A DNA stretch of 64,000 bases from Microthyrium microscopicum (lineage: Eukaryota > Ascomycota > Dothideomycetes > Microthyriales > Microthyriaceae). Below, piece after piece: positions 33,738 through 42,403 of the stretch. Positions within the stretch are counted from its first letter, which is position 1. Every line of letters begins with the position of its first letter. A model generated the notes under the pieces. It saw only the letters and a list, made by a program, of their open reading frames with translations. It searched no databases and was not told the DNA's origin. The translations under genes were made by a program, and so were the position numbers. The stretch lies in assembly GCA_010405405.1 (NCBI GenBank), contig MU004232.1:1941481-2005480 (forward strand), read 5' to 3'.

Positions 33738-34379
33738 GGGAGGCTTGGGAGTACGATGTGGGCATAGGTCATAGAATAGGCGCGTGAGACTGGTCACTAA
33801 TGCCGTTATTATGTGGTTGAAGGAAGTCAAGATGCCATGGAACAAGGCAACACTGCTTCCTGACGTGTCTTTTACGATCAATGGAAGCGCACAGGCTCAC
33901 AAGGTCGATATGCATTGGTTTCCTGAGATTTGTATGTACGGAATACATGACAGCAAAAAGGATAGATACTACTAGCTAAGTAAGAATGTTGCTGGATTCA
34001 TAGCAACGGAGCGAAAAATAAACATGAAAGTTATGAAGGAGCGAAGGCCCATGGGCAATAAAACAGCACACAAGTTGGGTTAGTTAAGATAGTATATACA
34101 ACTTAAATACAATCCCTTCGTCCAAGATTTCCTTACCCAAATCGAGTAGTCACTCGTAAATTTGACCTTCCGATTAGAAGTATTCGCAAACGTATCAGTA
34201 GACGCTGAACATATTATTGTTACCTGCAAAATTTCAACCTTAGAAGGTCGAACTATGTCGTGAGGAAAGAGCTATTTTAGAGCCGTCCGACTCTGGTTTC
34301 TTTCTTGTCGAAAGCCAAACTTACCGCACCATATTTCGGCCTTGATTCAACCTACAGAAAGCTACTAGGGCTGAGCGCT
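33738..34379. other. Intergenic region between convergent genes
   Basis: About 640 bp of 3' flank; nothing recognised. Confidence 0.4.
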
Positions 34380-35603
34380 CTAGTCTAAAGTGCCAACAAG
34401 TTCGTCAATCGTTAAGTTTTGGCTCTGTGAGATGAGGTTAGTCAAAGGCTCCCCAGACAATTCTTGCTCAGGGGTACCAGCTTGCTCAGCCATAAGCTTG
34501 ATAATGCTTGAAATATCATCTCGGACTGAGCCGACGAAAGCATAGAACAACTGATGAAAGTTCTCCTTGATCACACCTCTGATCTCATGTTCGTGGCCAA
34601 CAGTGTGAGATCTACAACAGAAGTTTGATAGTACCCACATAGTAGATGCGAGGTGGAAACGGGGCTGACCGTGCCAGAAGTTGGCAGGGTCTAGGCGGCT
34701 ATGGTGGCGATACCACTGACAGTTTTGGCATGTAGGATCCAAAGCAGCAGTGGATTCATAGCTCTCTTTGAAATAGTCAAGACGGGCCATTTCAGCATCA
34801 TGGACTCGATCAAGCTGAACCCATAGATCTTCAGAAATCCAGCTGTCGTAATGAGGATTCGTGGATCCGTCTTGAGGAAGTTGAGGTCCCCTTGCCAACT
34901 CCACGAGGGGAGTCCGTAAGTTGTAGATGAGAACGGTGGCCAACGTAGTGAAGTTGGCGTTATCGTTCAGTGCCCAAGCCGCCGCAACAGACGGCAAGAG
35001 CTCATCGCCTTGGACGTCAGCGAAGAAGAATAAGCCACCAGAAGGTAGTGCTTTGCAGCGGTCACTTCGCCATTGCTTTGTTCTCTTCTCTTCGACAACA
35101 GCGATTTCGCCTAAGAGCAATGAAGTCTGACCACTTTCAGCCAAGGCGTCCATGCATCCATACTTGTCAGCTAGTTGCACCATTTCCCATATGTCTTTGT
35201 GCTTAGCAATGATCGTACCTTGAAAGCTGCGTAATTGTCCCCAGTTATAGTAACCGTGCAACATCTGCATGAGAAGGACTAGAGGGAGAAAGTTATCCCC
35301 CCTACAGTCAACCACTGGGCATTCGGTCATGAGTTGAGGAACTGGGAGTCCTGGACGCACTTCAGCGGCGGATATCTGTATACTCCGACCCCATCTTTCG
35401 CGGTGACCTGCTGATAGAACGTCCCGGAAGTAGCCTGAAGCTCGGTTAAGGACGAATGAGTTGACAAGAAGAAGCTTTTCGGCAGGCATGCGACCATTGT
35501 GATAGTTCACGCCTTCCAGGGCATGATACTCGTCAGTAGCGAGAAGTACATCGCCATTGCCCCAGGGGCTAAGGTCGATGATATGGTCACTGAGGGCAGT
35601 CAT
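34380..35603 (-). CDS. BTB/POZ-like domain protein of filamentous fungi
   Basis: A single-exon protein of 407 aa from the Met at 35603; an upstream in-frame Met at 35654 would add 17 residues. The N-terminal half follows the BTB plan seen in many fungal proteins: DLSPWGNGDVLLAT, then LLLVNSFVLNRASGYFRDVL, a GDNFLPLVLLMQMLHGYY helix and MVQLADKYGCMDAL. The C-terminal half is helical with a Cys pair (CQNCQWYRHH) and ends with an amphipathic stretch. Fungal proteins of this kind are mostly uncharacterised. The start at 35603 was chosen because it lies closest to the conserved segment. Confidence 0.75.
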   Translation of the reverse strand: MTALSDHIIDLSPWGNGDVLLATDEYHALEGVNYHNGRMPAEKLLLVNSFVLNRASGYFRDVLSAGHRERWGRSIQISAAEVRPGLPVPQLMTECPVVDCRGDNFLPLVLLMQMLHGYYNWGQLRSFQGTIIAKHKDIWEMVQLADKYGCMDALAESGQTSLLLGEIAVVEEKRTKQWRSDRCKALPSGGLFFFADVQGDELLPSVAAAWALNDNANFTTLATVLIYNLRTPLVELARGPQLPQDGSTNPHYDSWISEDLWVQLDRVHDAEMARLDYFKESYESTAALDPTCQNCQWYRHHSRLDPANFWHGQPRFHLASTMWVLSNFCCRSHTVGHEHEIRGVIKENFHQLFYAFVGSVRDDISSIIKLMAEQAGTPEQELSGEPLTNLISQSQNLTIDELVGTLD

Positions 35604-36303
35604 TTTGTAGTGCGCTTGTCTCTTTGGTTTGTGAATTGCTTCGATGTGATGCAAGTTTTGTTCGCAATTGTGTAATACTGTAATACAGTTGTTGGCGAGT
35701 TATTGGACCGAGTCTGATATTCTCAGACAACTCGTCTTTCTTTGAGTTATATGTATCATGATATGGTAAGCGTTTCCAACAAAGCCATAGTTCAACCAAG
35801 GGCCCACAATATCTTTGTGAATATCGCTCCAAAGTCCGTCAAAGACCTTAACAAGCCCGACAAAGCCGAGCGCTGGATTTTCCCAAAGATATTGTGCTCG
35901 CCTTGTTCTCAAGCGATTTTCAGACACTTTGAAAGAGAACATATTTGGGATATAGCCTCGGAGAGGACGACAAAGGCTACCACCCATTCTGTATTGAGTA
36001 TCGACTGACCCAGTCGACCTCCATCTCCCAAAATTTGACCAGTGAAAAGTCCACCTCTCTTGATGTAGTGTATCTGATGTTATTGTGCTGTCTACAGAGG
36101 ACTGGTCTCACAGATGATGAAGTTTGAGCATTGTACAGCAAGCAGAAAGAAGAGATGAAGTTGGAGAGAGGTCATGAAAAGGAAGTCGCGCCACTCGACT
36201 TTTCCCGCCCCTAGTCCCCTACCCTACCAACGCGCCCATCACTGCAAGCAACATCATCGTCATGTCATCGGCATATTAAGACTTCATCAGGTGGAGATTG
36301 AAA
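35604..36303. other. Intergenic region with a 13-bp inverted repeat
   Basis: About 700 bp between the BTB gene and POP5. Both strands have medium open frames (for example 35742-36008 plus, with a WIFPKILCSPCSQAIF segment), but I could not build a consistent gene. Perfect 13-bp inverted arms lie at 35805-35817 and 35884-35896. Confidence 0.35.
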
Positions 36304-36909
36304 ATGGTTCGAATCAAGCACCGCTATCTGCTGATAAATATTCTCTACCCCGGCGACAGCAACCTCAACCAAAAACCCCACGAACCAGAGCTTCCAAATG
36401 TCGTGCAATTCCACCAACCATGTCCTTTCAGCTTCAAAGCCCAAGACCTTCGCCGACTAATCATGGCCTCTATAAGCGAGAATTTTGGAGAGTACGGGAG
36501 TGCTGCAACAAATCCGAGCCTACAAGGTGCGTTAATGAACGAGCTCTCTTTTGCTCCCTTTCTAATGTTTGTCTATGTAGTCAAATACTTTTCGCAAGCC
36601 ACATCGACTGCTATCGTGCGCGTGCACAGAGAGCACTTTCGGCTTGTCTGGGCAGCAGTCACAATGATCACCAAACTGCCAAAATCATTTGACACTCCTT
36701 GTGTCCTGCAAGTTGTGCGTGTATCCGGAACAATCAAAAAGGCCGAAGAGGAGGCAATTAGACGTGCGCGCGAGACATTGAGGCGTGCAACCAGCGAGGC
36801 GGGTAATGTCTCAGCTCTAGATCGTTTGATGGCAACTTCTGGTGCCGAGAACGACATTCTCGATGACGATGAAGAAGACCAAGAAGAAGGTTCTGATGAA
36901 TACACTTGA
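36304..36909 (+). CDS. pop5: Ribonuclease P/MRP subunit POP5
   Basis: Exons 36304-36526 and 36581-36909 (183 aa). POP5 is a protein subunit shared by nuclear RNase P (tRNA 5' processing) and RNase MRP (rRNA processing). The N-terminus MVRIKHRYLLINILYP is the family hallmark, and VKYFSQATSTAIVRVHREHF plus LVWAAVTMITKL follow. The C-terminus is an acidic tail (DILDDDEEDQEEGSDE). The intron is 54 bp and has no in-frame stop, so the unspliced frame is also open; alignment logic favours splicing, since homologues lack the 18 extra residues. The Met at 36304 matches the conserved protein start. Confidence 0.93.
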   Translation: MVRIKHRYLLINILYPGDSNLNQKPHEPELPNVVQFHQPCPFSFKAQDLRRLIMASISENFGEYGSAATNPSLQGALMNELSFAPFLMFVYVVKYFSQATSTAIVRVHREHFRLVWAAVTMITKLPKSFDTPCVLQVVRVSGTIKKAEEEAIRRARETLRRATSEAGNVSALDRLMATSGAENDILDDDEEDQEEGSDEYT

Positions 36910-37220
36910 AAGAATGTGTTCTGCAGCTGGTTTGCTGTCTCGGTCTCACGAACAATGAAGTGCACAAAACATTTGGGAGCCAAGCTTTGCAATGCTACGG
37001 GTTCCTGCATGATCAAACATTTCATCTCTAAAGCGGGCTTTCATATGGATCCTCTAATCATCAGATCCGGAACAAAGGCAAATGAACCAGAGGATACTTG
37101 AAATCGCATACAAATACCACACACTTGCTCTAGAAAGAGATCGGGTTCTAATCAACAGCAACTGGATCCAGAGTCATTGTGTTGAGCGGTTACCATCAAA
37201 TATACCAGCTTCACTATACC

Positions 37221-38054
37221 ATGCCGCCAAAGTTCCCATATCCAGAGGATCCCTTCAATGGCCAGAAGCCCCCCTGGCTTGACCCCCAGTCCGGCCCTTG
37301 GCCAGCATTCTTCTGGCCTCCCGCTCCACTACGAGCTCCCGTTCCATTTCCAATTGCATATCCTGCTATAGTCCCATATTCTGGCCCTATGTGGCATCCG
37401 TCCGCTGCAATGATGGACAGTAAGTCGACCATGAAACTCAAAGGTCGCGCAAAACAACAACTCGAATCCCACGAGCAAGAAGAAGACAGTGAGACAGAGC
37501 ACTATGACAAGACACCCTCCAGACAAAGACACCACACCGAAGCCCGATTCAAGGTGGATTCATCCCGCTTTCATATGCGCCAGTCCGTCGTCACAGACAT
37601 TCAAGAAATTCCTTCTTCTCCCCAAAGTCCACCACGCACTCACACCAAAATGCTCGCTAGCTGGAATGACCTCAAACATGCACTCACCACTCGAAATTCA
37701 TTTGGAAACCCGTACAGCCAGTTCGATGAGTACTCCAAGACCGTCCTCATCATCGGACTCTGCTGGTTACACGACCAGGCGACACTGCTTTCAGCGGAGC
37801 ATTCCAGTACGGCTCATGTCTACCGACAGATGAAGGACCACTGCGAGGGCACTTGGGCACGATACGAGAGAGACCTGCCGGCCATATTTGGCGAGTGTCC
37901 GTTGGGAGAGCGAAGACAGGTGCACGATGATTGGGAGGGAATGAGTGCCAGTGACCTGCGACTGAGACTGGCTGAGACTTCGAGGAAGTTGGTACAAGAT
38001 AAAAAGTATTGTCGCGGAGGTGGAGAGTATCCATATCTTGGCTGGGTTAGCTGA
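37221..38054 (+). CDS. Hypothetical protein with Pro-rich N-terminus
   Basis: A single-exon frame of 277 aa from the Met at 37221, or 291 aa from 37179; I prefer 37221 because MPPKFPYPEDPFNGQ resembles a natural start. The first 65 residues are Pro/Trp/Phe-rich and low in complexity (PPWLDPQSGPWPAFFWPP), then a charged disordered stretch, then a folded-looking C-terminal part from about residue 140 with a helical LKHALTTRNSFGNPYSQFDE and a long helix through LIIGLCWLHDQATLLSAEH. I do not recognise a family. Codon use and the clean C-terminal part suggest a real gene. Confidence 0.6.
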   Translation: MPPKFPYPEDPFNGQKPPWLDPQSGPWPAFFWPPAPLRAPVPFPIAYPAIVPYSGPMWHPSAAMMDSKSTMKLKGRAKQQLESHEQEEDSETEHYDKTPSRQRHHTEARFKVDSSRFHMRQSVVTDIQEIPSSPQSPPRTHTKMLASWNDLKHALTTRNSFGNPYSQFDEYSKTVLIIGLCWLHDQATLLSAEHSSTAHVYRQMKDHCEGTWARYERDLPAIFGECPLGERRQVHDDWEGMSASDLRLRLAETSRKLVQDKKYCRGGGEYPYLGWVS

Positions 38055-38276
38055 CATCATTGATGATATATGGAGTGCAACAAGGATGGGAGCACGATCT
38101 GGATCGCGGATTATTGTAGTATTATACTGTGGATAATATTTCTGGAGGCTGGTTGGTCATTTATACATTCAAGCTTGGCCTTGGTCATACTTGAAGCTAG
38201 AATTGTTCACGATTGGCTGCTTGGTCCTCGCAAAGACATTGCTAGCTTAGACTCATCAAAATTATATCATTCATCA

Positions 38277-39363
38277 TTATTTCGCGCCTTTGCCCTTGGT
38301 CTCGTTCTCTGACAACTCTCTTATGGCTACGCCCACTGGGCCCGCCATGTCTTCCTTTCCATCTTCAAATCCAGGGCTGTATGCCACTGCCAGATACCGC
38401 CCATTAGGCGAAAATGCTAGTGCTGCAATACTGCTCGGAAACTTCTGATATTGCCGTATACGTCTCTTTGTCGCTCCATCCCACAACGCCACATGTCCGT
38501 CTCCACCTCCACTCGCAAATGTCGCCTTGTGGACTGAATGATATGCCAACGCATTAACAGGGTAAACCACATCGATGCCGTCAACTGTTTCGCGATGGCA
38601 CTTGAACGCATATTTCTTCGCTTGCGCCTCATCACTTGGGTCGAACCACTCAACAGACACACGCCCCTCAATGCTACTAGACGCATAGCCCAGCTCCGAC
38701 GGCATGCACGCGATCGCGCGCGTCATGAACTTCATTGATGATTCCCGTCTCTGCAATGGCTCAACAGTCTGCGGCGTGCCCGCATTATGCTGCATAGCCA
38801 ACTTCTCTAGTGGTTTCAAGTCGTAGATATCCACCAGCCGATTCGCCATACCCACCACCAGTTTATCAGAAGTCACCGAGATGGAGAATGGCTTTGCGGG
38901 TAGTTGTATGACAGCAGGAGGCTGACCAGGTTTTGAAAGCGCATGCACATGTAGCTGGCCATCCCAAGAAGCTGATACGAGCAAGTCGGTCTTGGCAGAG
39001 TAGGCGACGCAGTTTGCGCCAGCTTTGTGTGTACTCAGTACGGTATCTTCGCCAGTTTCGAGGTTGATGCGCCTTACTGTCCAGTCGAGGCTGGCGGTGT
39101 AGGCGTGGCTCTCGTCATCGCCAAAGCAGACATCTAGGACGGGCGCAGAGAGGGAGTATTTTCGAACGAGTTGTTCGGCGGCTGGGGCGCGCACGTCGTA
39201 GAGGTAGACGTTCTTATCCCAGGAGGAGACGAGGAGACGGGAGGAGTTGGGTGCGAATCTTATGGCGGAGATGACATCTGAAGGAGGAGGGGAGAGCTCA
39301 TATTGGGCTTCGTATGTTAGTGTTTAGCGTAATTTCAGGAATTGAGGACGCACCGGAGCTCAT
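38277..39363 (-). CDS. bub3: Mitotic checkpoint protein BUB3 (WD40)
   Basis: Exons on the minus strand are 39363-39354 and 39307-38277, joined over a 46-bp intron, giving 346 aa. Only ten coding bases (Met-Ser-Ser plus one base) lie in exon one. BUB3 is the WD40 propeller that recruits Bub1 and Mad3/BubR1 to kinetochores. The start reads MSSAQYELSPPPSDVISAIR; LLVSSWDKNVYLYDV, LVSASWDGQLHVHAL, ASSSIEGRVSVEWFDPSD and FASGGGDGHVALWD are diagnostic blades, with SSIEGRVSVEWF strongly BUB3-like. It is divergent from HIBADH. Confidence 0.95.
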
Positions 39364-39882
39364 GGCGAAAGCTGTGATATCTCTGCTTGTATATTGGGGT
39401 GGGTAAAGTGCCTTGCGCACCAAGTCAATCAGGCTTTGGAGTTGTCTGGAGTTGTAAACACCAGAGAAACTTCGAAAGCTCAAAGCTCAAGATCCTGGTC
39501 AAGAACCCCTGCAGCTAGCGATCGGAGCTGGAATATGTTAGTACCGGGCGCGGCTATTGTGGCCGCGCGTCTAATTACTCGACTTCCATTTTCCCACTAA
39601 CAAATCTTTTGACGGAAAACCTTTCCCAACGCAGCACTTTGAGCCTCATCAACACTCTGTTCCTGATCCACAGGAAAAGCTCCATGCTTGTTCAACCCAT
39701 GCTAAAGAGCCAGCGCGTCTCTTTACGCCAATTGGGCTCCGTTCCAATGCTGATCAACCGCTGAAGCTTCCATTCAACCACGCGGCTACCCTCGGCTGTC
39801 GTTCTTGTTTAACTTCACTAATGCTTTGCATTCTGTGAGATGTTTACTCTCTATCCGATTCCAAGAGAAAGTACTTGAAATC
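39364..39882. promoter_or_regulatory. Shared promoter of BUB3 and HIBADH
   Basis: A 519-bp gap between divergent starts, with no accepted gene. No specific site is assigned. Confidence 0.4.
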
Positions 39883-41138
39883 ATGAGTATCACCGCTCTA
39901 CGACCAACCATGAGGGCCAGTCGGGCTACAATCCGTGGAGTTGCTCTACGTCGCACCTTTTCCAGTACTACCCATAATCAAGCATCATGGGGTTTTATAG
40001 GACTTGGTCAGATGGGTAAGAAGCAAATGCGCATTGAGGTTTTACATTCGAATTGACTCGAGATAGGATACAACATGGCCAAGAACCTTCGCCAGAAGAT
40101 TCCTAAGGAGGACACACTCTACATCCAGGATGTCAACTCTGCTGCAACTGCAAAGTTTGTCACCGAGTTTCCAGGCGCCGATATCATTGTCTCAAAGACT
40201 GCCAGAGAAGTTGCCGAAAATGCAGTAAGTTTCCTTTGAGCCTTCTCGCATATTTTATGATGAAACCCTTACTTTTCCGACAATTATGATAAGTTGGGGC
40301 TGCTTGCAGCTTCCTATGATATCAAAATATATAGCCAATCCTCTGATCTTTTCTATTACACGCTGCTTTCCATTGCCCTAGTTGTAAACACATGCTAACG
40401 CTTTGAAAGGAAACCATTGTATCAGCACTTCCAAATCCACCTCTGGTTAAGTCTGTTTACGAATCAATTCTCAGCCCCGGAGCGCTACCAAAATTCCAAA
40501 ATGAGAGACTTTTTATCGATACCTCAACCATTGATCCTACCACCAGCATTTCAGTCGCAGAGACCATAAGCCAAAAAGGCGAAGGATCTTTTATCGACGC
40601 ACCAATGTCTGGCGGTGTGGTTGGTGCTTCAGCTGGAACTCTTAGCTTTATGTTAGGCTGTCCAGATACACTTGTACCACGTGCTACTAAAGTGCTCTCT
40701 CTTATGGGCCGGAAAGTCATTCATATGGGACCTCCAGGATCCGGACTAAAAGCTAAACTCGCCAACAACTATCTCCTAGCACTAAACAACATTGCTGCAT
40801 CAGAGGCCATGCACATGGGTATTGCTTGGGGCTTGAAGCCGGCTGACCTTGCTGGTCTCATCAACATAAGTACAGGCAAGTGCTGGCCTTCAGAAGTCAA
40901 TAATCCTGTGCCAGGTGTGGTGGCAACGTCTCCAGCAAGCCGGAATTACGATGGTGGTTTTGGGGTAGCACTTATGAACAAGGATCTTAAGCTCGCTCTC
41001 AAGGCATGTGCCGACGCCAATGTCAGCACCGCATTGGGTGACAAGGCTGCCGAAGTGTATAGTGCGGTGGAGGGAGATGCTGAACTCAAGAGCAAGGACT
41101 TTTCAGTTGTGTATCGATGGCTGGGAGGCAAGGAATAG
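39883..41138 (+). CDS. Mitochondrial 3-hydroxyisobutyrate dehydrogenase
   Basis: Exons 39883-40015, 40067-40224 and 40410-41138 (339 aa); introns are 51 and 185 bp, the latter unusually long for this window. The enzyme oxidises 3-hydroxyisobutyrate to methylmalonate semialdehyde with NAD+ in valine breakdown. The N-terminus is Arg/Ser/Thr-rich and ends RRTFSSTTHN, a likely mitochondrial presequence. The NAD loop is WGFIGLGQMGYNMAKNL, the substrate loop FIDAPMSGGVVGASAGTL, and the catalytic Lys lies in GSGLKAKLANNYLL. Length and motif order are normal. Confidence 0.95.
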
Positions 41139-41474
41139 GTAAATAAAATAAAAAAGCATTGCCATGTTTTGAACTTTCGCTCCATTGCATCTATTCATTC
41201 ACTCTTGCTAAATTCCGAGTAGGGTCTCTGACCTAAAATGTATCATGCCACTTCAGAATACAAGATCCTACCGCTTGCTACAGCGTCCTACATGGGAGAC
41301 GTTATAGAGTGTGACGAAAATGCTAGCACATATGCTTGTGTTTTTGCTTCCCCACAAGTGTAATGTTCCACATACAAGAAGTCTATATAAAGGACACTGT
41401 TGACTGCTATCAAAGGGCCAACCTCGCTCCAATCCATCACTGAAGATTCAACAACACTCAAATTCGCACCCGAC
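41139..41474. other. Intergenic region upstream of the single-module secreted gene
   Basis: About 340 bp between two plus-strand genes. The only feature recognised is the TATA box listed separately. Confidence 0.4.
41384..41392 (+). promoter_or_regulatory. TATA box of the single-module secreted gene
   Basis: The sequence TATATAAAG lies about 83 bp before the start codon at 41475, the right distance for a TATA-driven fungal gene. Confidence 0.55.
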
Positions 41475-41987
41475 ATGATGATTAAAGTCATTCCAATCCT
41501 CGTTCTCTTGTCGACCGCATATGCGATCCCTAGGGCAGATCCAGTGCCAGTACCTGCCGAGGAATACCAATGTAATCAGATGTGTCGATTTGGGTAAGAC
41601 CTTTCTATTCAACAATCTCTTCCGATTGAAGTCCTGACTGGAGCGTCTTACTTTGTTTATGTCACATCTCCTTATCTTAGTCATGGCGAGACCGTTCAAA
41701 TATAGATTTCCATCGCCGCGTGCTAGCTGTCATCAATGGCGTCCATATCTCTCATCAGCAATCTCTCACTAACATCTTTTCCAGAATTCAAGCCTGCCTT
41801 GGGGTGAGGAGCATATCGTCCTTGGTTTGCTAATGTCGAATCGCTGACTATTACAGCAACCAAAAGCTGCAGATCTCCTGGAATGTATGCGGGTGACTTG
41901 TAAAGGCTTTGTTAGTTTTCATCTTCTTCCCATCCGTACATTGACTTACTCTACAAGCCTTGCTATGGTTGCTGTTCCAGTACTTAG
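41475..41987 (+). CDS. Secreted single-module eight-cysteine protein (73 aa)
   Basis: Exons 41475-41593, 41785-41803, 41857-41910 and 41958-41987. The first intron is 191 bp, the others 53 and 47 bp; the lengths give an exact 73-codon frame. The signal peptide reads MMIKVIPILVLLSTAYA. The mature part carries eight cysteines spaced C-X3-C-X6-C-X11-C-X4-C-X4-C-X2-C-C, which is the module repeated in the next gene. The 18-codon third exon carries Cys4 and Cys5 and is bounded by phase-0 introns, exactly as in the modules next door. Without the last intron the frame would run to 42000 and lose the final three cysteines, which argues for the four-exon model. No known family is recognised; it is not a hydrophobin, as only one Cys-Cys pair is present. 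Confidence 0.7.
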
Positions 41988-42403
41988 TTCGAGTACTTAA
42001 AATAGCAATAGCAATATCAAATTGAAGCTCTTGACCAATTCAACTTCATTTCTCAGCGATAGTACCTTAGTGTTGCCTCAGTGACTGATTGCTCTAGTCG
42101 CCACTGCCTACTTCCCCAACACCTGCTCAACACCATGCCTATCTCGATGCTAGCGTGGCATATGTCACTTGATGTTGCCTCCTTGGTGCCTTCGTTCTTT
42201 CCCTCGACAGCTCTTTAGTTACTGCGCGTGCTGTCACTGCCTGAGTCTAAGCTTGCTCGAACATTCTCTGCTGCTATTTAAGCTTCTACCGTTTCATCCT
42301 CTTCTTCCTTTCCTCACCATACCTTTTCGCCTACATTTACACCATTAACCCTTCATCTAAACTCACAACACTTACTCAAAACCACTCGACACCATCATCC
42401 ACG
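41988..42403. promoter_or_regulatory. Promoter and leader of the multi-module gene
   Basis: About 415 bp between the two related genes. A TATA-like TATTTAAG lies near 42275-42282, roughly 125 bp before the ATG; the rest is C/T-rich towards the start codon. Confidence 0.4.

Noticed and set aside
35742-36130. Possible gene with GTAAGC donor after an ATG and a WIFPKILCSPCSQAIF segment
   Set aside because: The start exon would have only five codons, a stop follows at 36006, and the opposite strand is equally open. A remnant of a HET-like gene was considered, but wording is too weak.
41475-42000. Reading the single-module gene through to the TAA at 41998 without the last intron
   Set aside because: It replaces the final three cysteines with a non-conserved tail, while the four-exon version gives the full eight-cysteine module seen next door.
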